From Mesorhizobium kowhaii (GTDB lineage: Bacteria > Pseudomonadota > Alphaproteobacteria > Rhizobiales > Rhizobiaceae), in the NCBI RefSeq assembly GCF_003253745.1, contig NZ_MZXV01000017.1:1-64000 (forward strand): a DNA stretch of 64,000 bases, read 5' to 3'. Under the pieces are notes generated by a model. The model worked only from the letters and a program-made list of their open reading frames with translations, had not been told where the DNA came from and made no database searches. The position numbers and the translations under genes are program-made. Shown in pieces: positions 42,818 through 51,625 of the stretch (position 1 is its first letter; each line of letters starts with the position of its first letter).

Positions 42818-44110
42818 CTAATCTATCGATAACTTTTTATGATCGCCGACACGTCTTGCGAGAACAGCGGGAGCTGTTTCCCGCAGGAATAGTCCGCATG
42901 ATGCGACAAGCAGTGACAACGCGACCAAAATCCATAACGCTGCGGTCAAACCGAAGCTGTCCGCGGCCGCGCCGGCGATCATGGGCGTGAAGACGCCGCC
43001 AATGAACTCTCCCACGCCCATCGCCAAACCAAGTACCGTCGCGAGATGAAGTGGGCTCACCGATTCTGAGGGCACGGTCGCCATCACAATCGGGAATACC
43101 CCAGTGATCACCGCGCCCAAGGCGAACAAGACGAACAGATGCCATAACGTGCCATCGGCGAAGAGAACCCCGAGCGGAAGGAGCGCCCCTAGGGCCGCCA
43201 TGGCCACGATGACTGGCTTGCGACCAGCGACATCGGAACCACCAGGCACGAGAACTGAGTAGAGCATCGATGCAAGCCCGAACGTCGCCATGAGCCAGCT
43301 CATCGTCGTCTGATCGATCGTCTGATCACTCAACAGCACCAGCGGCATGAAGGCGCCGAAGACCATTATGAACCCGACAAGAAACACTGACATCATCATG
43401 CACAGGAGCACGTTTCGGTCCGAGAGCATCTCCAGCAACGCGCCCGTCTTGCGCGTCTTGCGACCGTTTGAAGGCGCGCTGGGCGGGTCCTTGACCAGCA
43501 GTATCAACAGGCCGGCCATCACCAGCCCGGGTAAGCCGGCCAGGAAGAAAGCATTCCGCCATCCAAAAGAGAGCGAAACCGCCACAAGGATCAGCGGAGC
43601 GAAAAAATTGCCCAGCAGATTCGATCCGAAGTTCTGCATCACGCCCATCGCCAGGCCGCGGCGCAGCGGATCGACCTCCTGCACGATCAGAGCTTGGCTA
43701 ATCGGCATCACTCCGCCCTCCGCAACTCCCATAAGCAGGCGCGCCGCAAGCAAGGCAAAAAAAGATCCCGCCAAACCTGACAAGAAGGAGGTGCAGGAAA
43801 AGCAAAGCGTGCACATCACAAGGATGAGTTTGCGCTTGCCCAGCGCGTCCGAAACTCTGCCGACGAGGAGACAAGAGAGCGCCCAACTCAGTGAAAGCGC
43901 GGACGTAAACGCTCCCACTTCCGTGTTACTCAGCTGTAACTCGGGTTTGATGAACGGCATGAGGAAGCTCAGCGCATTGCGGTCGAAGAATACGACGCCG
44001 AAATTCAGACTCAACAGGCCTGCCAGCATCCACTGATAACGCACGGTCGGGCGTGCGGCTTCGGTCATCATGATGGCATCGCCATGGGATATTGATGATT
44101 GGGTGGTCAC
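42818..44110 (-). CDS. MFS transporter
   Basis: 430 residues, about 12 helices. LSLNFGVVFFDRNALSFLMP (helix 1 with the DRN motif of organic-acid/anion transporters), GRVSDALGKRK (the loop 2-3 MFS motif), RLLMGVAEGG, and GGSDVAGRK in the second half. Similar proteins import organic acids or aromatic acids. GTG at 44110 with GGAG 6 bases ahead is preferred to the open frame reaching 44254. It lies between the ThDP enzyme and the P450, all leftward, and probably takes up the pathway substrate. Confidence 0.9.
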   Translation of the reverse strand: MTTQSSISHGDAIMMTEAARPTVRYQWMLAGLLSLNFGVVFFDRNALSFLMPFIKPELQLSNTEVGAFTSALSLSWALSCLLVGRVSDALGKRKLILVMCTLCFSCTSFLSGLAGSFFALLAARLLMGVAEGGVMPISQALIVQEVDPLRRGLAMGVMQNFGSNLLGNFFAPLILVAVSLSFGWRNAFFLAGLPGLVMAGLLILLVKDPPSAPSNGRKTRKTGALLEMLSDRNVLLCMMMSVFLVGFIMVFGAFMPLVLLSDQTIDQTTMSWLMATFGLASMLYSVLVPGGSDVAGRKPVIVAMAALGALLPLGVLFADGTLWHLFVLFALGAVITGVFPIVMATVPSESVSPLHLATVLGLAMGVGEFIGGVFTPMIAGAAADSFGLTAALWILVALSLLVASCGLFLRETAPAVLARRVGDHKKLSID

Positions 44111-44306
44111 GGCAGTCTCCTGCGATGTGCCGTCGCCGCCAGCCGGCATTGCGCGAGCCTGAACACGCGGATGGTGACTTCCGCATGCCAGCCCAAACAG
44201 CCGAGCCGAGGAGCGCGCCGGTTGTGCCCGGCAAGCGGTCGTCGTAAATGTCAAACAGCTACGCCGACAAACCGTTCACGGCTTTGAAGTTTCTCATTCA
44301 GAGCGG

Positions 44307-44334
44307 TGACCCCGCCACAACAGCGACGGGGTCA
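44307..44334. terminator. hairpin after the ThDP enzyme gene
   Basis: TGACCCCG (44307-44314) pairs with CGGGGTCA (44327-44334) across a 12-base loop, 6 bases past the stop at 44341. No T run follows on either strand, so it is a weak candidate. Confidence 0.4.
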
Positions 44335-44340
44335 GGCTGA

Positions 44341-46146
44341 TCAATTAGGCCAGCTTCCCTCGAGCGGCGGTGACATATGCCGCTCGACACCTTGTTCGGG
44401 CTTGCGATCCGTAAGGATCGGGATAACGTCGCGGAAGGCGCGCTTGATGCGGGTCTCGGGGTCGGTCCAGACGTCGATGATATAGCTGCCTTCGGCAGCA
44501 AGCGCGCGCTCAATGGCCGGACCGATGTCGGCTGCGTCGGTCACCTTCTCGCCATCGACGCCCTGGGCCTTCGCCAGCGCCACGAGATCGACATCCTTCG
44601 GCATGTCGACCCAGGGATTTTGAATGCCCCACAATGTCATACCCTGACGGTTTGCGTACAGGCAGTGATTGTTGTCGATAATGACGATGACCTTGATCTT
44701 GCGCTCCGCCAAGGTGGAGAGTTCCATGGCATCGTAATAGAAGCCGCCATCGCCATGATAGCAGACCACGGTCTTCTCCGGATCCGCGAGCTTCGCACCA
44801 GCGGCGATTGACAATCCGGCGCCCAGGGATTGATACCGGCCGCCAACGATCATCGGCGTCGATTCCGAGTACTGGAAGGCACGATAGAGCATATAAGCCT
44901 GGCCTCCGGAATCGCCGACGACGATTGTGCCCTTTGGAAGAATGTCCGACATCTTCTTCAGCACATGGTACTGATTGATCGGATTGCCGCCCTCTGCACT
45001 CAGGCGACCGAGATACTCCCGCCATTCCTGTTGGCTCTGGGCCACGTCCTTGCGCCGTGCGGTCGCGGTCGCTTCATCGGTAAGCGGCGGATTGAGCTGA
45101 GCAACCGCGTCGGTTAGCTGCTCAAGGACCACCTTGGCGTCGCCCACAACGCCGAGCGACGGTTGGAATATCTTGCCCAGCTGATTGGGGTCGATGTCAA
45201 TCTGGACGATCTCCGCTGGTTTGGCGAGGTTCCAAGCGCCGGTCGTCATTTGCGAGAAACTGGTGCCGATTGTGATCCACAGATCGGCTTCTTGTGCGAT
45301 CGTATTCGCTCCGACCCAGCCGAACGATCCCATTACGCCAGCATAGAGCGGATGGGAGTCGGCAAGAAGGCCGCGCCCTCCCCAGGAGGTGGAAACGACC
45401 GGAATGTTGGCTGCCTCGGCGAATTCGCGCAACTGTTCGGCGCCGAGCGCATGCTGTACGCCAGCACCTGCCAGAATGATCGGTCGCTTGGCCTTGCGGA
45501 TCGCCTGGATAATCTTGTCGATCGTCGCCGCACTTGCAGCAGGCGGTTCGGGAAGGGTCAGCGGCTCGACGGCACATGTTGTGTTGTCGACGAGGACCTG
45601 AAACGCGAAATCGAGCACGGCCGAACCCGGCCGCCCGGTGCTCGCGGCAATGACCGCCTGGCGGATCGAAAGGGGTGCGTCGTCGGCGACCACCAGCTTG
45701 CGCGCATATTTCGCCAGCGGCTTCATCGCATGAAACACCTCGGTCGAATCTTGCAGGCCTTCGCGCAAGTCCAGAGCGCTGTCGAGGCTCACATAGCTCA
45801 GGATTAGCGGCGTGCTGTCCGTCTTTGCCGCCAGCGCAGCAGCGCTGGCGTGAAGAATCCCCACGCAATGGAACAGACAAGCCGACGCCGCCCGGCCCTT
45901 GATGCGGTTGAAGCCGTAGGACATCCAGGCGCCGGCGATCTCGGTGCGGGCGTTCATGTTTTTCATGCCGGTGGTGGCGATCTCGTGGATCAGGCTCCCG
46001 GTACCACCACCGCTATAGCCGAATACATATTCTATGCCGCTTGCATGCATCGCCTCGACGATCGCTGCTGCGCCACTGCGACTCTTGTTGCCGCCCTTGG
46101 TCGTATCATCAGTACCGACACGTTCCGCTTCCAGGAAGTCAGCCAT
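44341..46146 (-). CDS. thiamine diphosphate-dependent enzyme (acetolactate synthase/benzoylformate decarboxylase superfamily)
   Basis: 601 residues, three-domain ThDP enzyme. N-terminal Pyr domain with VFGYSGGGTGSLIHEIA and RTEIAGAWMSYG (the cofactor-activating Glu), a central Rossmann-like domain (PIILAGAGVQHALGAE), and a C-terminal PP domain with GDGGFYYDAMELSTLAE...IIDNNH (Mg-ThDP motif). ALS-type regulatory subunits are absent. Relatives include acetolactate synthase, 2-hydroxyacyl-CoA lyase and cyclohexane-1,2-dione hydrolase. In this setting, C-C cleavage of a diketone or acyloin is attractive but inferred. Start at 46146, with GGAG 4 bases ahead. Confidence 0.9.
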   Translation of the reverse strand: MADFLEAERVGTDDTTKGGNKSRSGAAAIVEAMHASGIEYVFGYSGGGTGSLIHEIATTGMKNMNARTEIAGAWMSYGFNRIKGRAASACLFHCVGILHASAAALAAKTDSTPLILSYVSLDSALDLREGLQDSTEVFHAMKPLAKYARKLVVADDAPLSIRQAVIAASTGRPGSAVLDFAFQVLVDNTTCAVEPLTLPEPPAASAATIDKIIQAIRKAKRPIILAGAGVQHALGAEQLREFAEAANIPVVSTSWGGRGLLADSHPLYAGVMGSFGWVGANTIAQEADLWITIGTSFSQMTTGAWNLAKPAEIVQIDIDPNQLGKIFQPSLGVVGDAKVVLEQLTDAVAQLNPPLTDEATATARRKDVAQSQQEWREYLGRLSAEGGNPINQYHVLKKMSDILPKGTIVVGDSGGQAYMLYRAFQYSESTPMIVGGRYQSLGAGLSIAAGAKLADPEKTVVCYHGDGGFYYDAMELSTLAERKIKVIVIIDNNHCLYANRQGMTLWGIQNPWVDMPKDVDLVALAKAQGVDGEKVTDAADIGPAIERALAAEGSYIIDVWTDPETRIKRAFRDVIPILTDRKPEQGVERHMSPPLEGSWPN

Positions 46147-46679
46147 GTTCTCTCCACCCACGTGTTTGCTGCTGTCATCAAAGGGAGCGTTGAGTCGGTT
46201 TGACCGAACCTCCCTGATTGACCGGAGGAGACACCTGGGTATCAGTCGTGTCCATTAATTGAATCTTATGGGCCAATCACATGTAGTTTTCGGTGATATT
46301 TGGTGATGCTGTGCAAGCGGCTAGCGATACCAAGAATCATTGGGTTTGGCCGACTTGCGCCCGCTCTCGCATTCCGGTTGTCGTGGTGGTTTCGGACACG
46401 GCGATGAGTTCTTGCCAGCCTTGCATGCGACATCGACGATGGGGGCGCAGCTATCGAAGACGCAATTCGAGAGGCTGTGGTGGCGTCTATATTGCGAGAC
46501 GCTATCGACCGGGGTTCAACTCCGGCGTCCGCTGTGGCAGGAGGCGCTCCATGACGACGCGCTTCAAGTCAACGCGCCGTTATCGACCCTGGCGCTTCTC
46601 CACAGCGGACGTGATGAGCAACTTGGCGCGAAGAAGCTGAAGGGAGGATCAGGGCCATAACGGCGCCTGGCTTACCAAC
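46147..46679. other. intergenic with possible gene remnant
   Basis: About 530 bases. The right half (46430-46660, plus strand) has several overlapping open frames; one reads AAIEDAIREAVVASILRDAI, coding-like but unrecognised. I see no ribosome site. The ThDP gene promoter should be near 46200-46290, which is AT-richer. Confidence 0.35.
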
Positions 46680-47093
46680 TTACCGAGCATTCCCGGCCGC
46701 CCGCGGTTCTGCAGACTTGATCGTGGCAAGTTGCCGCTCGAAGGTTGCCAAGTCGAAGTAGTCGCGCCACTCGCTGATCAGGCCGTCGCGAATTCGGAAG
46801 ACACCCATGATCGGCACCGTTACCCGGTTCCCGTTCGGGTCGATGAATGAGTCGATGCGCTCGGTCATCACGATATCGCCCTGCTCGGCTATATGGACGA
46901 GTTCCCATTCGGCCTTCATCGTCGTGCCCACCCCGAAAGCCTCGGCGAACGCGCGCGCGGCACTGCGACCGTGGATCGGCTCCATTGGAATGTTATGATA
47001 GGCGATATCCTCGCTCATGAACGAATGGATGCGATCAACATCGTTCTCGTTCCATGCATCGAGAAATGCCTCAATAATTAGCCTCGGACTCAT
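46680..47093 (-). CDS. limonene-1,2-epoxide hydrolase-type protein (NTF2/SnoaL fold)
   Basis: 137 residues, NTF2-like cone fold. The residues that catalyse epoxide hydrolysis in Rhodococcus limonene-1,2-epoxide hydrolase (Tyr, Asn, Arg, Asp, Asp) all have counterparts: Y32-H-N34, R79-I-D81 and W-R-D111-Y-F-D. Length fits that enzyme. It would add water to an epoxide to give a trans-diol. ATG at 47093 with AGGAG 8 bases ahead. Last of a leftward run GMC-isomerase-ferredoxin-SDR-hydrolase. It could instead be a SnoaL-like isomerase, but those lack this full set. Confidence 0.75.
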   Translation of the reverse strand: MSPRLIIEAFLDAWNENDVDRIHSFMSEDIAYHNIPMEPIHGRSAARAFAEAFGVGTTMKAEWELVHIAEQGDIVMTERIDSFIDPNGNRVTVPIMGVFRIRDGLISEWRDYFDLATFERQLATIKSAEPRAAGNAR

Positions 47094-47111
47094 CACCAAA
47101 TCTCCTTTGAC

Positions 47112-47879
47112 CTACCAGGCAGTCATGCCGCCGTCGACCACCAGGTCGGAGCCCGTGATCCAGCTCGCCTCGTCCGATGCGAGGAATGTCGCCGCCCAGG
47201 CGACGTCCTCGGGACGCCCCAGGCGTCCAAGCATCACTTTGGCGTCGATGGCTTCGCGAAAGCCTGGGTTTTGTGCAAACGCGGCCTGGGTTGCATCGCT
47301 GACGATCAAGCCCGGCGATAGCGAGTTCGCCCTGATTTGATGGGGTGCTCCCTCCATCGCCAACTGCTTGGTCATGGCGTGGATGCCGCCCTTGCCGGCG
47401 GCGTGGGCGATGGCCGGCAGGGTGCGGGTTGCCTGATGTGCGGCAACCGACGCGAAGTTGATGATGGCTCCGCCCCCGCGCCGGACCAAATGCGGCCACA
47501 CGGCGCGGCAGGAGAGGAAGACGATGTCCAGTTCGCCGACCATCGTCTTCCGCCATTGCGCCAGCGTCATGTCGGGTGTCCAAGCGAACTCGACGACCGC
47601 CGCGGCGCTCACCAGGATGTCGATCCCGCCATATCGCTCGGCTGTGGTCTTCATCAGTTCGTGAACCGCGTCTTCATCAAGCAGATCGACCGGGGTACGC
47701 AGATCGAAATCCAGTCCGCGGTCGCGCGCGATTGATGCCACCTGGGTCGCTCCGTCGACATTGATGTCGACGCCGACCACGGTTGCGCCCTCGGACGCAA
47801 AGGTGATCGCAGTTCCGCTGCCAATACCGCTGGCGATCCCGGTGACGACCGCCACCTTGTCCTTCAGTCGTCCCGCCAT
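47112..47879 (-). CDS. SDR-family protein with His at the catalytic Tyr position
   Basis: 255 residues: TGIASGIG loop, GVDIN (Asp, NAD(H)), Ser in FASVA, and WITGSDLVVDGGMTAW at the end. The catalytic motif reads AHAAGK, with His (CAC) in place of Tyr, exactly as in 17349-18104, to which it is clearly paralogous. It starts one base after the ferredoxin stop, with GGAAG in the ferredoxin tail, so it is coupled to it. The neighbouring epoxide hydrolase suggests a diol substrate if it is active. Confidence 0.87.
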   Translation of the reverse strand: MAGRLKDKVAVVTGIASGIGSGTAITFASEGATVVGVDINVDGATQVASIARDRGLDFDLRTPVDLLDEDAVHELMKTTAERYGGIDILVSAAAVVEFAWTPDMTLAQWRKTMVGELDIVFLSCRAVWPHLVRRGGGAIINFASVAAHQATRTLPAIAHAAGKGGIHAMTKQLAMEGAPHQIRANSLSPGLIVSDATQAAFAQNPGFREAIDAKVMLGRLGRPEDVAWAATFLASDEASWITGSDLVVDGGMTAW

Positions 47880-47880
47880 A

Positions 47881-48198
47881 TCAGTCTTCCGCCGCTATGG
47901 TGACGCGAAGCCCGTCCAGTCTGCGGCTAAATGGGATTTGGCAAGACAGCCGGGAGGTCGCGTCGCGCGTCGATGAACCTTCCAGCAGTTCGTTCTCGTC
48001 GTCAGACATCGCGTCGAGCTTGTCGAAGTCTTCTGGATCGACGTGGACATGGCAGGTCGCGCAGGAACGGCATCCGCCACAAAGGGCAAGCAGTTCGTCG
48101 ATTCCGCCGTCGCGGATGATCTCCATGACTGATAGCCCCTCTGAGGCCGCGAAGCTGCGGGTTTCGCCGCTGCGCGTCGTCACGTTGATCTTTGTCAT
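47881..48198 (-). CDS. 2Fe-2S ferredoxin, putidaredoxin type
   Basis: 105 residues. Cluster Cys set in CGGCRSCATC near residue 39 and LSCQIPF near 85, the adrenodoxin/putidaredoxin pattern C-x5-C-x2-C...C, plus HVHVDPEDFDKL. One extra Cys sits inside the loop. Such ferredoxins pass electrons from an FAD reductase to P450s; candidates are 52840 (reductase) and 41337 (P450). ATG at 48198 with GAGGAG ahead; an upstream ATG at 48267 gives residues unlike the family. Confidence 0.92.
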   Translation of the reverse strand: MTKINVTTRSGETRSFAASEGLSVMEIIRDGGIDELLALCGGCRSCATCHVHVDPEDFDKLDAMSDDENELLEGSSTRDATSRLSCQIPFSRRLDGLRVTIAAED

Positions 48199-48448
48199 GA
48201 GCTCCTCTCGGTGTGCATAACAAACATCTCCATTTTCTTCACTGTTCAGTTGGTTAAAGGTGTCCATAGTCTCCTCCGTTCAATCGCTTCTCGATCCTGA
48301 TCGGCAGTTGGCAAACGTTCCATGGTGCACGGCGGTCACGGACGCGGCCGGCGATGTTCTCGCGCCGGTGTAGCGGTGCCGTCGTGCCTACGCCGCCGGC
48401 CTTGTCATGGTCGCTTCGGCGTTGAGGTCGACCCGTTTGCAGCCATCG

Positions 48449-49309
48449 TCATGAGTGCTCCTCGATGCTGTCCAATGTGCTGTCGATGCGCCGCATCGCT
48501 CTAATACCGGCCTGCTCCACATCGACCGAATTGCTCGTCCAGCCATGTTCAAGATCGATGAGGGTCTCGCCCAGCCCGTCCGAACGCACCTCGCGCAAGA
48601 GAGTCTCAAAATCGATGACACCTGAACCTGGCTGGACCCGCCCTGGCATGTCGGCCAGTTGCAGCAACCCGACGTGTCGACGCGCCTGGCGGTAAGCGCC
48701 GAGCACATTTCCATCCATCTCTTGAACATGACCGGTGTCGAAGATCAGTTGGACATTGGGGTGGCTGATCCGGTCAAAGACTCTGACCGCCTGCTCGGTG
48801 CTCCTCAAGAGCATGCCTGGGAGCGCCACCATATGCTCCACGCCTATAACGATGCCGGATTTGGCTGCGAGGTCGCCTGCGCGCCGCAGATTGTCGACCA
48901 GCACGTCTTCCTGACTGTCAACCGGCGCGCCTTCGATCCCCTGGACGAGCACGGCAAGCATCGGTGCGCCCAGCCGTTGCGCCAGGGGAACCGAGCGCTC
49001 GAAGTCGCGGGCGAGATCGTCCCAGCCGTCGGAGCGCACCCAGATAGGGGTCGTCACCCGCCCGAGTGGCGCATAGACGATGACGCTGGAAAGAAGCTGG
49101 AAATGCTCGAGCGCGGCGTGGAAACGGTCAACCTCCTCGGCCGGCCGGGATATCGCCCAAGGATAGAGCACACCCGAGAGACCGATGTCAGCTGCGAACG
49201 CTACGTGATCCCATGGATCGCGCGAAGGCACGCTCGCGCGAAACAGTGGCTCATCCGGGGACAGATAGCCCAGATGCGAAGCATAGGCGAGGTTCCAGTT
49301 CCGGCTCAT
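48449..49309 (-). CDS. sugar phosphate isomerase/epimerase-like TIM barrel
   Basis: 286 residues, AP-endonuclease-2/xylose-isomerase-like TIM barrel. Metal ligands are visible: GVEHM (Glu), FDTGH (Asp, His), QLADMPGR (Asp) and DLEHGW (Glu). Relatives include hydroxypyruvate isomerase, inosose dehydratase and sugar epimerases. Its ATG overlaps the GMC oxidoreductase stop by 4 bases (ATGA), so the two are coupled. The substrate is unknown; coupling with a GMC dehydrogenase suggests it acts on a keto-alcohol. Confidence 0.85.
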   Translation of the reverse strand: MSRNWNLAYASHLGYLSPDEPLFRASVPSRDPWDHVAFAADIGLSGVLYPWAISRPAEEVDRFHAALEHFQLLSSVIVYAPLGRVTTPIWVRSDGWDDLARDFERSVPLAQRLGAPMLAVLVQGIEGAPVDSQEDVLVDNLRRAGDLAAKSGIVIGVEHMVALPGMLLRSTEQAVRVFDRISHPNVQLIFDTGHVQEMDGNVLGAYRQARRHVGLLQLADMPGRVQPGSGVIDFETLLREVRSDGLGETLIDLEHGWTSNSVDVEQAGIRAMRRIDSTLDSIEEHS

Positions 49310-50997
49310 GCTCGCGCCTCCGATCGCAAGGTCGCCGCGATCTTCTCCGCCGCCATAATAACTGGCAGATTGGTCCCCCCGGCCATCAGCGTTGGGAAGA
49401 TCGACGTGTCAGCGACGCTCAAGCCCTGGATTCCGAGAACCCTGCCGTTGGAGTCGGTGACACTGGCTGGATGCTCGGGATGGCCCATCCGGCAGGTTCC
49501 CGCGACATGTCCGCCTGGCAGCGCACTTTGCACGACAGTTTCCACGAGCTTCCGTTGATCGGCCATCACCACGTCAAGTCTGGTTCCGGCCACTGCGAGT
49601 GCTCGCTTGCGTATTGGCTCCGGTCCGCTGAAAGCGGCCGCGCCGGCCACGCTCAACATCTGCGCCTTCCAATTGTCCTGCATGAGTAGGGCGGCGAGCG
49701 GGGTCATCGCCGGGAAGAAGGCGGCGTCGACAACGCCGTCACTCTTTGCTTGATCGAGCAGATCGGCGAGCAGATGCACGCTCTCGACCATCCGCTCTTT
49801 ATCACGATGATCGCCAAGCAGGTTGAAGGAGACGTCGAGCGTGCGGTCGCTGCGCAATGCGACCTGACCCGCCGAAAAGACCTTGTTGATGATCACCATC
49901 ACGTTTGCGATCTGCCGCCCCAGCGGATCCCAGGAGAGCGTATTCGGCGTTCGCTCCCAGACATTGAGCACCATGTCGGTTCTCGGCACGCCTGGAAACA
50001 TCGAGGAATATCGCATGATGGCAGGACAGGGGGACAGCACGCCGGGTTGTTGGCGCCCTTGGGGTTTCAGATGGGCTGCCAGGATCAACATCGGATGGTT
50101 GATGAGGTTCGAGCCAACGCCGCGAAGGCTGTGTCGAACCGATATGCCTGCCTGCGTGAGTTGGTCACCAGGTCCTATGCCAGAGCGGAGCATCAAGGCA
50201 GGAGTATGAAGCGCTCCGCAGCACAGCACGGTCTGGTGCGCGCGGATTTCCTTTGCTTCCTCGCCTTCACCGAACACCGCGCCGAATACATGCCCGTCAG
50301 ACAAGATCAGCTGGCTTGCGGTCGTTCCGGTTACGATCTTGAGATTGGAGCGCGCGCGCACGGTGGCCGGAAGATAGGCGCGGGCCGATGAGATGCGGTC
50401 CGCGCCAACCGAGTTGATCGGAACAGAGCCATAGCCGTCACCATCCTGCCCATTCAGGTCGGGGATGTAATGGATGCCTCTCCTTTCGAAGCTCGATGCT
50501 ATGGACTTGGTGAGGCCGCTCCACTTCCCGCGCGGTACCCGGTAGAGATGAACGGGGCCTTCCTCGCCGTGCTGCTCGCCGGAGAAGTCGGCATCGGTTT
50601 CGAGACGCTTGAAGAAGGGTAGGACGTCCTCCCAAGCCCAGCCGCGTATGCCGAGCTGCGCCCATTCATCATAGTCCGCAGGCAGGCCGCGCTGCGCATG
50701 CATACCGTTCACCGAAGAACCGCCGCCCAAGATTCGCGCTTGGCCAAACGGCAAACCGGACGGTCCGTCTCGTGTGTAGGCGGCCGTCAGGTTCGGCCAG
50801 AGAAACCGCGGGTCATTGAGCGTCCTGAACCGGGCATCGCGTACCGCCTCCGGCTCAGACGCGCCATCGACGTCCTGTCCAGCCTCGACGAGAATGACCC
50901 TGTTCGCGCTGTCCTCGGACAGGCGCGAAGCCAGGGCGCAGCCCGATGAGCCGCCGCCGATGATCAGATAGTCGCAGGTATCGGGTTCACGGTTCAT
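49306..50997 (-). CDS. GMC-family FAD-dependent oxidoreductase
   Basis: 563 residues. FAD-binding IIGGGSSGCALASRLSED near residue 10, ARILGGGSSVNGM, CCGALHTPALMLRSGIG, and the catalytic region HVAGTCRMG with His, then MAGGTNLPVIM with the paired Asn. This is the choline/alcohol dehydrogenase family that oxidises primary or secondary alcohols. ATG at 50997 has only a weak GGGA ahead but gives the canonical start. Just upstream is the decayed SDR gene. First gene of the leftward GMC-isomerase-ferredoxin-SDR-hydrolase set. Confidence 0.92.
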   Translation of the reverse strand: MNREPDTCDYLIIGGGSSGCALASRLSEDSANRVILVEAGQDVDGASEPEAVRDARFRTLNDPRFLWPNLTAAYTRDGPSGLPFGQARILGGGSSVNGMHAQRGLPADYDEWAQLGIRGWAWEDVLPFFKRLETDADFSGEQHGEEGPVHLYRVPRGKWSGLTKSIASSFERRGIHYIPDLNGQDGDGYGSVPINSVGADRISSARAYLPATVRARSNLKIVTGTTASQLILSDGHVFGAVFGEGEEAKEIRAHQTVLCCGALHTPALMLRSGIGPGDQLTQAGISVRHSLRGVGSNLINHPMLILAAHLKPQGRQQPGVLSPCPAIMRYSSMFPGVPRTDMVLNVWERTPNTLSWDPLGRQIANVMVIINKVFSAGQVALRSDRTLDVSFNLLGDHRDKERMVESVHLLADLLDQAKSDGVVDAAFFPAMTPLAALLMQDNWKAQMLSVAGAAAFSGPEPIRKRALAVAGTRLDVVMADQRKLVETVVQSALPGGHVAGTCRMGHPEHPASVTDSNGRVLGIQGLSVADTSIFPTLMAGGTNLPVIMAAEKIAATLRSEARA

Positions 50998-50999
50998 GC

Positions 51000-51416
51000 C
51001 GGGGTCCCGCTTCCCAGTTGAGTGTTGCGGCGCCTGCAGTGACCACTTGGCCCGTTGCGCCATTCGCTAAAATCCTGCACGGTCCCAAAGGCCTGCAGTT
51101 CCGATCCGTCCATGGTCTCCCCCGAGGTGAATGTGAACCGCCTCGGCGGTGAGGTTGAGATCCGCGTAGCCTTTGGTGGCCGCGAGGAGCTGGTACGATG
51201 TGTCACCACATCTCGGTATCGAGAATTCCTCCGGGCGATGGACAGACCGCGACAAACTCGTCGGCAAAACTACTGCCGCCGCAGCGCCTCCCGTCGCGAC
51301 ACCAACTCATTCACCAGCACTTTCGCCGCCACGGCGGGCCAATTCTAGGCTGTGCGCGCGGCCGATGCCTCGACCGCCGCCACTACAGCACGATCGGGAA
51401 ATCAAAGGTCATGCAT
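51000..51416 (-). pseudogene. frameshifted and deleted SDR gene
   Basis: Reading leftward from the ATG at 51416: MHDL, a stop, FPDRAVV, then in another frame SGGGRGIGRAHSLELARRG, then in a third frame AKVLVNELV. Joined, these give the N-terminus of an SDR (normal form VVVTGGGRGIGRAHALELARRGAKVLVNDLG). Two frameshifts and one stop break it. Later traces (TGGAAAAVV, then FTSGETMDGS) suggest most of the middle is deleted. It ends next to the GMC start. Confidence 0.72.
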
Positions 51417-51625
51417 GGCTCGCTCGTTGCGGGCAGGGCATGGTCGTAGGTTGGCAAATAACGCCGTTTCCACGGGTTCACGGCGACTGTTTGTTTGTCC
51501 ATTTTGTCTTCCGGCATCCGACCCGTCTTTGTTTAATTTCTTTACCGTCCAAAAGGAGCGGCTTGGACGAGGTGAAAGTCTACCCAGGGCCCGATTATGT
51601 CCAACAATTAGTTCTAATGGGGCGA

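Noticed and set aside
46293..46660. Overlapping plus-strand frames after the NTF2-type gene
   Set aside because: Some coding-like composition but no recognisable family and no start signal; noted only as a possible remnant.
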